64,000 nt of DNA from Marinobacter nanhaiticus D15-8W (GTDB taxonomy: Bacteria; Pseudomonadota; Gammaproteobacteria; Pseudomonadales; Oleiphilaceae): the NCBI RefSeq assembly GCF_036511935.1, contig NZ_AP028878.1:992001-1056000 (forward strand), written 5' to 3'. A program made the position numbers and the translations under genes. How positions within the stretch are numbered: the first letter of the stretch is position 1; every line of letters begins with the position of its first letter. The notes below the pieces were generated by a model. The model made no database searches. It had not been told where the DNA came from and saw only the letters and a list, made by a program, of their open reading frames with translations. This document shows positions 45,549 to 55,262 of this stretch, one piece after another.

Positions 45549-47714
45549 TCATCCGGTTTCCAGAGGGTCTACGTCGATTTGCCACTTCAGTGAAGACGGT
45601 TTTTTTTGTTCTTCGAGGTGGTGGCAAAGCGTCTGGAGCTGTCGTTGCAAGGGGCCTTTCTGGTTACTGATCAATACAAGCTGCGCTCGGTGACGCTCGG
45701 CGCGGCGGGCAATGACTGCTGGTAAGGGGCCCCAGATTTCCAAATCGCTGCCTGTCAGCTGACCTTTTGCGCCGTCCAGAAATGCAAGACTCTCTTCCAT
45801 TGTGGTTGCTTCGGCACGAAGTAGCGCCATGGCTCGATAGGGAGGCAGTTGAAGGGCGGCGCGCTCCGCAAGAATGTGCTCCGCCATGGCTAGATAGTTA
45901 CCTGTACACAATTGGTTCAGGAGGGAGTGTTCACTGTGGCAGGTTTGGATTAGGACGGTGCCGGGGATCCGGCCTCGCCCTGCGCGGCCACTGACTTGCA
46001 GAAGCGTTTGGATTAGTTGCTCCGGCGCCCTGAAATCAACACTGAACAACCCTCCGTCAGCGTTGACCACGACCACCAGTGAGACATTGGGGAAGTCATG
46101 GCCCTTGGCGAGCATTTGGGTGCCGACAAGGATACAAGATTCCCCACTATTAACCTGTTGAAGGATTCGGTCGATGCTACCGCGGTTTCGCGTACTGTCG
46201 CGATCGACCCGAATGATGGGGGTCTCCGGAAAGCTAGCCTGTAAGATGTCCTCGGTGCGCTCGGTGCCCTGGCCGACCGGGCTGTAGGCGTCGCTGGCGC
46301 ATGCCGGGCAGGTTTCAGGCGCCGCGGTTTGATAATCGCAGTGGTGGCAGCGTAACGCGCGGTCTTTGCGGTGGTAGGTCAGGCGCGAATCGCAGCGGGG
46401 GCATTCGCTGATGTGACCGCAGTCGAAGCACATCATGACAGGCGCGAAGCCGCGGCGGTTGACGAAAACCAGCACCTGCTCCTTGCGCTCGATACGCTCT
46501 CGAATTGCCTGTATGGCTTTCGGGGACAGGCCGCCTTCCAGGGGGCGGCTACGGATATCCAGTAATCTCAAGGTCGGGGGGCGGGCCTCGCCAACGCGCT
46601 CTTCCAGTTTGACCAGTCGGTATTTGCCCGTTGTTGCGTTCTGGTAGGACTCGATCGATGGCGTGGCGGAGCCCAGCAAAACCGGACATCGGTTCAGGTG
46701 TCCGCGGTATACGGCCAGGTCTCGGGCCGAGTAGCGAAAGCCTTCCCCTTGCTTAAAGGAGGTGTCGTGTTCCTCATCGACGATGATTGCGCCCAGGGAC
46801 AGGAAGGGCAGGGTTACCGAGGACCGCGTGCCGATAACAATGACCGGTTCGCCATTTCGAATCCTGAGCCATGTCTTCAGGCGCTCACCGTCGTTCAGGG
46901 CTGAGTGCCACATGCAGATCCGGTCGCCGAAATAACGGTTGAACCGGCGCACGGTCTGGGGGGTAAGGTTGATTTCCGGGACCAGTACGAGCGCCTGTTG
47001 CTCCTGTTTCAGATACCTCTGGAGATAATGGAGGTAGATCTCGGTCTTGCCGCTGCCAGTGATCCCATATAAAAGGGTGGCGCTGAAGCCCAGCTCGGGT
47101 CTAGGAATTTCGCCGAATGCCCGCTCTTGAGCGTGCGTCAACGAGGGCAGTTTTTCACAGGCTTGAGCCAGCGGAGGCTGCGGTTCTGTTTCCTCGATGA
47201 GATTGCGCTTTTTCAGGTTGCGAATCTGGTCCGGCGTAAATCCAGCGGCCTGGATGGTACTTTGGCTACATGGAGTGGGCTGGGATCTCAGCCACGTAAG
47301 CAATGCTTTTTGCCGATGAGCCTGGGCAGGAAGTGCTTCGGGGGTCGCCTCCTCTAACGCGTGCCAGAAAAGATCGTTATTGGCGGTTGCGGGCCGCCCA
47401 CGCCGCAAGGCTGGCGGGAGACTCATGAATAGGCATTCGCCCAAGGGGTGCTGGTAATAGGCTGCAGCCCACTGCATGAGCTGCCGGGTTTCAGGCGGGA
47501 GGACAGGCCAGTCTTCCAATACTTGGCTAATCGGCCGCAACTTGATGCCGGCAGGTGGTTCTACGCCAGTTTCGACGACGAGACCTACCAGCGATTGCCG
47601 GCCGAAGGGTACTCGCACCCGTTGACCTGGAGTTAGGCGCATGCCTACCGGTACCTGATAGTCGAAGAGCCGGCGCAAGGGGCGTGACAGCGCAATACGT
47701 GCCGTCTGGATCAC
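45549..47714 (-). CDS. priA: Primosomal helicase PriA
   Basis: DEAH-type helicase that restarts stalled replication forks. The 721-residue length is normal. An N-terminal DNA-binding domain (residues 1-200) is followed by Walker A LLYGITGSGKTEIYLHY (K223), the VDEEHDTSFKQGEG motif, and zinc-binding cysteines (MCFDCGHISECPRCDS, LRCHHCDYQTAAPETCPACA). GTG at 47714 has GGAG upstream. Divergent from rpmE across about 200 bp. Confidence 0.97.
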   Translation of the reverse strand: MIQTARIALSRPLRRLFDYQVPVGMRLTPGQRVRVPFGRQSLVGLVVETGVEPPAGIKLRPISQVLEDWPVLPPETRQLMQWAAAYYQHPLGECLFMSLPPALRRGRPATANNDLFWHALEEATPEALPAQAHRQKALLTWLRSQPTPCSQSTIQAAGFTPDQIRNLKKRNLIEETEPQPPLAQACEKLPSLTHAQERAFGEIPRPELGFSATLLYGITGSGKTEIYLHYLQRYLKQEQQALVLVPEINLTPQTVRRFNRYFGDRICMWHSALNDGERLKTWLRIRNGEPVIVIGTRSSVTLPFLSLGAIIVDEEHDTSFKQGEGFRYSARDLAVYRGHLNRCPVLLGSATPSIESYQNATTGKYRLVKLEERVGEARPPTLRLLDIRSRPLEGGLSPKAIQAIRERIERKEQVLVFVNRRGFAPVMMCFDCGHISECPRCDSRLTYHRKDRALRCHHCDYQTAAPETCPACASDAYSPVGQGTERTEDILQASFPETPIIRVDRDSTRNRGSIDRILQQVNSGESCILVGTQMLAKGHDFPNVSLVVVVNADGGLFSVDFRAPEQLIQTLLQVSGRAGRGRIPGTVLIQTCHSEHSLLNQLCTGNYLAMAEHILAERAALQLPPYRAMALLRAEATTMEESLAFLDGAKGQLTGSDLEIWGPLPAVIARRAERHRAQLVLISNQKGPLQRQLQTLCHHLEEQKKPSSLKWQIDVDPLETG

Positions 47715-47909
47715 AGGGTCTCCACAGATGGAAATAAAGGCGCAGTATAGGGGAACACCACGAGTCCCTCATCTATTGCGATTCAAGCGGATTCTGCTAT
47801 GATTGCCGCCCTGTTTCCGGCGCTGGCTATTTTTTATGCGTCGGAGTGAACCAAATATGCGGTGCCTGGCATAGGATCAGGTGGCGGCATGGCCAGAGAG
47901 GTGTTCCTC

Positions 47910-48128
47910 ATGAAAGAAGGTATCCATCCCAAGTATGTCGACATTACCGCGACCTGCAGCTGCGGTAACGTCATCCAGACCCGCTCCACCGTCGGTCACG
48001 ATATGCAGATCGACGTCTGCTCCCAGTGCCACCCGTTCTATACGGGTAAGCAGAAGGTGATGGACACGGCGGGTCGTATCGATCGTTTCCAGAAGCGTTT
48101 CGGTGGCCGGATCAAGAAAGGCGGCTGA
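47910..48128 (+). CDS. rpmE: Ribosomal protein L31 (zinc-binding form)
   Basis: Ribosomal protein bL31 of 72 residues. [20 protein letters not shown] begins the chain, and the Cys pattern (CSCG ... CSQCH) is the zinc-binding C+ type rather than the zinc-free paralogue. ATG at 47910 follows AGGTG by 6 nt; the upstream in-frame ATGs at 47862 and 47889 are not conserved. A strong terminator follows the gene. Confidence 0.97.
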   Translation: MKEGIHPKYVDITATCSCGNVIQTRSTVGHDMQIDVCSQCHPFYTGKQKVMDTAGRIDRFQKRFGGRIKKGG

Positions 48129-48166
48129 CACGCAATGCCAGGCCGATCGCACTGACCGGTATGAAG

Positions 48167-48200
48167 AACAGAAAAGGCGCCGAAAGGCGCCTTTTCTGTT
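48167..48200. terminator. Strong hairpin terminator after rpmE
   Basis: A 15-bp perfect stem (left arm 48167-48181, right arm 48186-48200) closes on a GAAA tetraloop, with an A-run on the left arm and T-run on the right. It is a bidirectional intrinsic terminator about 40 bp after rpmE. Confidence 0.9.
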
Positions 48201-48451
48201 TCTGGCAAAGTCGTCTTAATTTGGTGTTAAAGCTGATCAGTATTTGCGCAGTCGCCCTTGTTTGAGCAGGGTAGTCACGCCATAATGTCGCGCTCCCGTC
48301 AGCCTTGGCGGGCTAATAAAGTGAGAGCAGTGTCGGAGGCTGTGCAGCGACGCACGGACGTCCTCTCAAATCATCCGGGTAACAGGATGGTGGGTCTCCG
48401 GCCGGAACAACGAATCTCCACCCTATTAACGTGACAAACGGAACAGTGGCA
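48201..48451 (+). promoter_or_regulatory. Malic enzyme promoter and structured leader
   Basis: This gene-free stretch (part of a 323-bp gap) holds a candidate promoter, TTGTTT (48258-48263), 17 bp, CATAAT (48281-48286). A leader of about 150 nt follows with possible base pairing: GAGAG (48323-48327) with CTCTC (48363-48367), an inner hairpin GTGC/GCAC (48342-48355), and CATCC/GGATG (48372-48389). No known riboswitch class is recognised. Confidence 0.4.
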
Positions 48452-49717
48452 ATGTCTCAAGATCTGAAAGCAGCGGCCCTCGATTATCACGCCAATCCGC
48501 GCCCCGGGAAGCTGAGCGTTGAAATCACCAAGCCGACCCAGACCTCCCGTGATCTGTCCCTGGCTTACAGCCCGGGTGTAGCGGAACCGGTCCGCGAGAT
48601 CGCAAAAGACCCCGAGAACGCATACAAGTACACCGCCAAAGGAAATCTGGTGGCTGTAATTTCCGATGGTTCTGCCATTCTCGGTCTGGGTAATCTGGGC
48701 CCGCTGGCCAGCAAACCGGTAATGGAAGGCAAGGGCGTACTGTTCAAGCGTTTTGCTGGCATCGATGTATTCGACATCGAAGTCAATTCTGAAAGTCCCC
48801 AGGCGTTTATTGAAACCGTAGCGCGTATTGCCGATACCTTTGGTGGTATCAATCTTGAGGATATCAAGGCGCCGGAATGCTTTGAGATCGAGCGTGCTTT
48901 AAAGGAACAATGCAACATCCCCATTTTTCACGATGACCAGCATGGTACAGCCATCGTGACTGCAGCGGGTATGCTCAATGCGCTTGAGCTCCAGGGCAAG
49001 TCGCCGGAAGACGCCAAGGTGGTATGCCTGGGTGCCGGTGCTGCGGCGATCGCCTGTATGAAGCTGCTGATCAGTTGTGGCATCAAGTCGGAAAACATCT
49101 ATATGCTCGATCGGAAAGGGGTTATCCATGCCGGTCGCGACGATCTGAATCAGTACAAGGCCATGTTTGCCAACGAGACCGATAAGCGAACGCTTGATGA
49201 CGCCATCGACGGCGCAGACGTCTTCCTGGGCTTGTCAGGTCCAGATCTGCTCAGCGGCGAGCAGCTCAAGAAAATGGCGCCAAATCCGATCGTGTTTGCA
49301 TGCTCGAACCCGGATCCGGAAATCAGCCCGGAAGTGGCGCTGGCGGCTCGTGACGACCTGATCATGGCGACAGGTCGCTCCGACTACCCGAACCAGGTTA
49401 ACAACGTGCTTGGGTTCCCGTTCATCTTCCGCGGAGCGCTCGATGTCCGTGCGACAGCCATCAATGAAGAAATGAAGGTTGCTGCCGTACATGCCATCCA
49501 GAAATTGGCCAAAGAGCCGGTGCCCAAGGAAATCTGCGAAGCATACGGTGTAGAGAGTTTTGAGTTCGGCAAGAACTACATTATTCCAAAGCCGATGGAT
49601 GTGCGCCTGTTGGAGTTCGTGCCGGCGGCAGTGGCCAAGGCAGCGGTGGATTCCGGTGTTGCACGTCATGCCTATCCGGCACACTACCCGCTGAAGTCCC
49701 TGGACGATATCAAGTAA
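48452..49717 (+). CDS. maeB: NADP-type malic enzyme
   Basis: Malate dehydrogenase (oxaloacetate-decarboxylating) that yields pyruvate, CO2 and NAD(P)H. The 421-residue form resembles the Pseudomonas enzyme and lacks the C-terminal phosphotransacetylase-like domain of E. coli MaeB. LAYSPGVAEPVREIAKD, IFHDDQHGTAIVTAAGMLNA, the dinucleotide fold VVCLGAGAAAIACMKLL and SNPDPEISPEVA are conserved. ATG at 48452 is chosen; a GTG at 48431 is in frame. Preceded by a structured leader and followed by a terminator. Confidence 0.95.
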   Translation: MSQDLKAAALDYHANPRPGKLSVEITKPTQTSRDLSLAYSPGVAEPVREIAKDPENAYKYTAKGNLVAVISDGSAILGLGNLGPLASKPVMEGKGVLFKRFAGIDVFDIEVNSESPQAFIETVARIADTFGGINLEDIKAPECFEIERALKEQCNIPIFHDDQHGTAIVTAAGMLNALELQGKSPEDAKVVCLGAGAAAIACMKLLISCGIKSENIYMLDRKGVIHAGRDDLNQYKAMFANETDKRTLDDAIDGADVFLGLSGPDLLSGEQLKKMAPNPIVFACSNPDPEISPEVALAARDDLIMATGRSDYPNQVNNVLGFPFIFRGALDVRATAINEEMKVAAVHAIQKLAKEPVPKEICEAYGVESFEFGKNYIIPKPMDVRLLEFVPAAVAKAAVDSGVARHAYPAHYPLKSLDDIK

Positions 49718-49735
49718 TCTGCAGGGAATAAAAAA

Positions 49736-49758
49736 CCCGCCAGCTCTGAGCTGGCGGG
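49736..49758. terminator. Bidirectional terminator between maeB and mrcA
   Basis: A 10-bp perfect stem CCCGCCAGCT / AGCTGGCGGG with CTG loop is flanked by A5 on the left and T7 on the right. It serves both convergent genes. Confidence 0.93.
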
Positions 49759-49794
49759 TTTTTTTGTGCCTCGAAAACGGGACGGCTGGATTTT

Positions 49795-52272
49795 CTAGAA
49801 CAGCTCCTGGGGGAGCATGGTGCCTCCATCTTCGCCACTCTGTATGGCGTCCGACGTCTGCTGTGCTGGTACATTTTCCTCCCGGAACAGTTCAAAGACC
49901 GCATTGGTGTTGCCGGGCGCTGCTCGTTCCCCTGTTTCCGGATCGATCTTGACAGTAACAATGCCATTGGGACGCGGCATAACCGATGGCGGCTGGCCAG
50001 CCAGGGCGACCTCCATATAATCCAGCCAGATGGGAAGGGCGGCTACGGCGCCATATTCGCCGCGGCCCATCGGGCTAGGTTGATCGAACCCGACCCAGAC
50101 CGTCGTGGCCATTGAGTAGTTGAACCCCGAGAACCAGGCATCACGTTGTTCGTTAGTGGTGCCGGTCTTGCCGCCCACGTCCTGGCGGTTGAGGGCGAGG
50201 GCGCGACGACCTGTTCCGCGCTCGATTACATCGCGCAGCATTGAGTGCAGGATGTAGATTGCCCGCTCGTCGGCCAGGCGCGGTGCAACCTGTATGGCCG
50301 GGAAGCCAACGTCTGGCGTCGGCGTCTGCTGGGCAATCTCGGCGCAGTTTTCGTCGCAATGGATGACACTTGGCGCGGCATAGACGATATTGCCGCGGCT
50401 GTCCTCAATGCGGTCAATCAGATACGGTTTTACGTCATAGCCGCCGTTGGCAATAACGGCAAAGCCGCGCGCTACTTCCATGGGCGTGAGCTGGCCGCTG
50501 CCCAGTGCCAGTGAAAGGTCTTTTTGTATCTGTGATGTGTCGATCTTCAGTTGGTTGAGATAATCGATGGTGTAGTCGATACCGATCGAGCGTAGCAAGC
50601 GTATGGACACGAGGTTACGGGAGCGGTAGAGGGCTTCTCGCAGACGTGTTGGGCCATAGAACTGTCCGCTGGAGTTTTCCGGGCGCCAGATAGTTTCCAG
50701 GCTGGCGTCGTCGAACACGATGGGCGCGTCGTTGATCAACGTCGCCGGGGTTCGACCTTTTTCCAGTGCCGCCAGGTAGAGGAAGGGTTTGAAGTTGGAG
50801 CCCGGTTGACGCCGGGCTTGAGTGGCCCGGTTGTACTTGGATTGTTGGAAGCTATAGCCGCCTGAGAGCGCTAGCATTCCGCCGTTCTGGGCATCCAGGG
50901 AAATAAGGGCGCCCTGGACCTCGGGAAGCTGTGACAGCGCAACCTTCACCTTGTCTTGAGTCGCTGCTTCATGGGCCTCTTCGTTGGGTTCGTTCTCACT
51001 GGCTCCGGTTACTTCTGCTTTCGGCTCGTTGATGACTTCCACGTAGACGACATCACCAATCGCCAGAACATCGGAGGGCTTATTGGGTGCAGGGCCGCGT
51101 CGATCCGGGTTCTGGTAGCTTCGGGCCCAGGCCATGGTTTCGAGCGGCATCTCCGTCATGCCAAATTCCTGGGTATAGACCTCTGCCTTGTCGTTGCTGA
51201 GCGAAGTCACAACGGCGGGCCGTAGAGGGGGGTACGTGGAGAAGCTGCTTAGCGATTCGGCCAGGTCGCCGGATTCCAGAGTGTCCTTTTCCAGTTGGCC
51301 AATCGGACCGCGGTACCCGTGGCGTTGGTCGTAGGCCTGCAAGCCATTTTTCATGGCTTTGTTGGCCGCCTTCTGCTTTTCACTGTCGACGGTCAGGTAC
51401 ACCTTATAGCCGTCGGTGTAGGCCTCGTCGCCGAAGCGCCGGACCATCTCGCCTCGCGCTATCTCGGCCACGTAATCCGCATTCAGTTCGGTTTCCGCGC
51501 CATGATACCTGGCGGTGACCGGTGCCCCCGAGGCCAGCTCGTAAGCCGTATTGGAGATATAGCCCAGCTCGTTCATGCGCTGGAGGATCCAGTTGCGCCG
51601 GATCAGCGCGCGTTCCGGGTCCGCCAACGGGTTATATGCTGAGGGAGCTTTGGGTAGGCCTGCCAACATGGCCATCTGGGCGAGTTCGAGTTCTTTGACG
51701 GGTTTGCCGTAGTAGACCTGGGCCGCAGCTTCGATGCCGTAAGCGCGATTCCCAAGATATATCTTGTTCAGATACAGTTCCAGTATCTGATCCTTGGGAA
51801 GTTCACGCTCGATCTGAAAGGCTAGCAGTATCTCATTGAACTTGCGGATAAACGTACGATCACGTGTCAAAAAGTAATTTTTTGCAACCTGCATAGTGAT
51901 CGTACTACCCCCGGAACGGATTGAACCGGTCGATACCAGTTCGACTGCAGCCCGCACCAGGCCTTTGATGTCGACCCCGTTGTGCTCGTAGAATCGCGCG
52001 TCTTCAGCGGCCAGGAAGGCATGTAACTGAAGTGTTGGGATCTGTTCGATTGTGATCGGAGCCCTTCTCTTTTCACCGAATTCTGCTATTAATCTGTTGT
52101 CGCTGGAATAGACCCGAAGCGGTGTCTGGAGCCGCATGTCGACGAGTTGCTCGACAGCAGGCAAACCAGGCCGTAGGTAGAGATAGAAACTTGAAAGCAC
52201 AATGGCGCCGAGTGAGATTCCCACCAGGAAAAGCCATGCCGTTATGCGAGTAAAGCGGATCATTCGGGACAT
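49795..52272 (-). CDS. mrcA: Penicillin-binding protein 1A
   Basis: Bifunctional class A PBP that polymerises and crosslinks peptidoglycan. The 825-residue chain has an N-terminal membrane anchor (ITAWLFLVGISLGAIVLSSF), a GT51 transglycosylase domain with FLAAEDARFYEHNGVD and GGSTITMQVAKNYFL, an OB-like insert, and a transpeptidase domain with PGSNFKPF (nucleophile S492, K495), SRN and GGKTGTT. ATG at 52272 is used; an ATG at 52263 is also possible. Divergent from pilM across 186 bp, as in Pseudomonas. Confidence 0.97.
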   Translation of the reverse strand: MSRMIRFTRITAWLFLVGISLGAIVLSSFYLYLRPGLPAVEQLVDMRLQTPLRVYSSDNRLIAEFGEKRRAPITIEQIPTLQLHAFLAAEDARFYEHNGVDIKGLVRAAVELVSTGSIRSGGSTITMQVAKNYFLTRDRTFIRKFNEILLAFQIERELPKDQILELYLNKIYLGNRAYGIEAAAQVYYGKPVKELELAQMAMLAGLPKAPSAYNPLADPERALIRRNWILQRMNELGYISNTAYELASGAPVTARYHGAETELNADYVAEIARGEMVRRFGDEAYTDGYKVYLTVDSEKQKAANKAMKNGLQAYDQRHGYRGPIGQLEKDTLESGDLAESLSSFSTYPPLRPAVVTSLSNDKAEVYTQEFGMTEMPLETMAWARSYQNPDRRGPAPNKPSDVLAIGDVVYVEVINEPKAEVTGASENEPNEEAHEAATQDKVKVALSQLPEVQGALISLDAQNGGMLALSGGYSFQQSKYNRATQARRQPGSNFKPFLYLAALEKGRTPATLINDAPIVFDDASLETIWRPENSSGQFYGPTRLREALYRSRNLVSIRLLRSIGIDYTIDYLNQLKIDTSQIQKDLSLALGSGQLTPMEVARGFAVIANGGYDVKPYLIDRIEDSRGNIVYAAPSVIHCDENCAEIAQQTPTPDVGFPAIQVAPRLADERAIYILHSMLRDVIERGTGRRALALNRQDVGGKTGTTNEQRDAWFSGFNYSMATTVWVGFDQPSPMGRGEYGAVAALPIWLDYMEVALAGQPPSVMPRPNGIVTVKIDPETGERAAPGNTNAVFELFREENVPAQQTSDAIQSGEDGGTMLPQELF

Positions 52273-52449
52273 TTTTCTGACAACTGTTAGGTATAAGACT
52301 ATTATTTAAGAAAATGCTTTAAGAGTTTAACGCATCTTCTGATGCTTGGATGCCTTCCTTCCAATGAAAGAATTGGCATTGTAGACGCAAAGCAGAACAA
52401 ATTCTCTTAAATAAAAAATACGTAACCGGGTGCATTTAACCAGGTATAG

Positions 52450-53525
<1,076 letters not shown>

Positions 53526-53526
<1 letters not shown>

Positions 53527-54092
53527 TGGCAAAGATTAACCTCAGACCCTGGCGCGAGGAGCTACGGGCCGAGAAACAGCAGCAATTCGTTGCCATGTTG
53601 CTGGGGGCCGTTGTTATTGCGGCTGGCCTTGGCTTCCTGTGGAAAACAAATCTGGATAACCGTATCGATTATCAGGAATCCCGCAACGCCTATATAGAAA
53701 ATGCAACTAAGGAACTCGATTCCCAGATCAAGGAGATCGAGGATCTGCGGCGCAAGCGGGATGAGTTGATCTCGCGCATGCAGGTTATCCAGGATCTGCA
53801 GGGCAAGCGTCCGGTGATCGTAAGGGTATTTGACGAAATGGTTAGAACGCTCCCTGATGGGCTCTTCTATACCGACCTTAAGAAAGAAGCGGAAAAGATC
53901 TCTATTACCGGTATGGCCGAGTCCAACAGTCGAATCTCCAGTCTGATGCGTCAGTTCGACCAATCCGAGTGGTTCGCGAATCCGAATTTGACCAACGTGT
54001 CTGCAGCAGATGAGCGTCGGGCAGGCTATAGCGCATTCAATCTTTCCGTGAATCAGAAGGCGCCCGAAACAGAAGGGGAGGAAGAAAAATGA
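53526..54092 (+). CDS. pilN: Type IV pilus assembly protein PilN
   Basis: Inner-membrane protein of 188 residues that pairs with PilO. The short N-terminal INLRPWREELR is the motif bound by PilM. One membrane segment follows (FVAMLLGAVVIAAGLGFLW), then a periplasmic coiled coil (ESRNAYIENATKELDSQIKE) and a ferredoxin-like domain. It overlaps pilM by one base and pilO by 4 bp. Confidence 0.95.
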
Positions 54093-54700
54093 GCCTTTCA
54101 GACTCCCTGAAAAGTTTGAACGAATTCGACATTAACGATCTGGATGTCAACAACGCGGGCATTTGGCCAATGCCTATCAAAATCATCGTCGCGTTGATCG
54201 TCTTTGGCCTGATCCTGGGCGGTGCTTATTGGTTCTTCATAAAAGATCAATATTCACAGCTTGAGCGTGTCGAGCAGCGAGAAGTTGAGCTGAAACAGCA
54301 GTACGAGCAAAAAGCCTACAAAGTAGCGAACCTCCAGACCTTCAAGAACCAAATGGCGGAAATGGAGGAAACCTTCGGCGCGCTCGTCAAGCAGTTGCCC
54401 AGTGATACTGAAGTTCCGGGTCTTCTCGAAGACATTACCAATACGGCTCTCGGCAACGGTCTGGAACTGCAGGAGATTACCTTGCAGCCTGAGCAGACCC
54501 GCGACTTCTATATTGAGTTGCCTATCAATATTCGCGTACGAGGCACCTACCATGAGCTTGCATCTTTCGTAAGCAGTATTGCCGGGCTGCCGCGTATCGT
54601 AACGCTGCACGATTTCACGATTAAACCAACAGGCGGTGAAAGGGAAATGCTGGATATGCAAGTTCTGGCGCGCACCTACCGCTACCGGGCTGGGGAGTAA
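54089..54700 (+). CDS. pilO: Type IV pilus assembly protein PilO
   Basis: Inner-membrane partner of PilN, 203 residues. One membrane segment (IKIIVALIVFGLILGGAYWF), then a coiled coil (LERVEQREVELKQQYEQKAY) and a C-terminal ferredoxin-like domain. Start overlaps the pilN stop (ATGA). Confidence 0.95.
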   Translation: MSLSDSLKSLNEFDINDLDVNNAGIWPMPIKIIVALIVFGLILGGAYWFFIKDQYSQLERVEQREVELKQQYEQKAYKVANLQTFKNQMAEMEETFGALVKQLPSDTEVPGLLEDITNTALGNGLELQEITLQPEQTRDFYIELPINIRVRGTYHELASFVSSIAGLPRIVTLHDFTIKPTGGEREMLDMQVLARTYRYRAGE

Positions 54701-54702
54701 GC

Positions 54703-55251
54703 ATGATGAAAAAGCATGCAGTTAAAGCCTGGACTAGCATCTGTCTCGCATCGCTGCTGACAGCCTGTTCGCAAGGTAGTGGCTATTCCGATCTCGATCA
54801 GTTTATGGCGGAAACCCGTTCCAAGCCGAGAGGCTTCGTCGAACCGCTGCCTGAATTCAAGGCCTATGAAGCGTTTACTTACTCCGCTTCAGATCGTCGC
54901 TCGCCATTCGAAGTGCCAGTGGAAGTGCAACTGACAATGGTCGACGAACAGCCGCAAAGTGATATCGAGCCGGATCTCGATCGGCCGAAAGAAGTGCTCG
55001 AGAACTTCCAGCTGACTGAGCTGAATATGGTTGGTACGTTGCGCCGAGCTGACGGTAGTAGCGGACTCTATGCGTTAATCAAGGATAACGCCGGCGGTAT
55101 CCATCGCGTGCGCAAAGGAAATCATATGGGACAGAACTACGGGCGGGTTGTCGGGGTAAACGAAACCCGGATTGAGCTCATTGAAATCGTGCCGAATGGC
55201 CGCGGTGGTTGGGTGGAGCGCCCCCGATCCCTGTCTCTGGATGAGGGCTAA
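54703..55251 (+). CDS. pilP: Pilus assembly lipoprotein PilP
   Basis: Inner-membrane lipoprotein of 182 residues linking PilNO to the PilQ secretin. Signal peptide with lipobox LLTAC (C22). The region DRRSPFEVPVEVQL is the conserved beginning of the PilP domain, followed by FQLTELNMVGTLRRADGSSG and HRVRKGNHMGQNYGRVVGV. It lies 2 bp after pilO and 11 bp before pilQ. Confidence 0.95.
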   Translation: MMKKHAVKAWTSICLASLLTACSQGSGYSDLDQFMAETRSKPRGFVEPLPEFKAYEAFTYSASDRRSPFEVPVEVQLTMVDEQPQSDIEPDLDRPKEVLENFQLTELNMVGTLRRADGSSGLYALIKDNAGGIHRVRKGNHMGQNYGRVVGVNETRIELIEIVPNGRGGWVERPRSLSLDEG

Positions 55252-55262
55252 GGAGTGGCGTT

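Noticed and set aside
52374..52389. GG-N10-GC spacing resembling a sigma-54 promoter upstream of pilM
   Set aside because: The -24 part matches loosely (TTGGCAT) but the -12 part (ACGC) does not match TTGC, and pilM operons are not known to me to need sigma-54.
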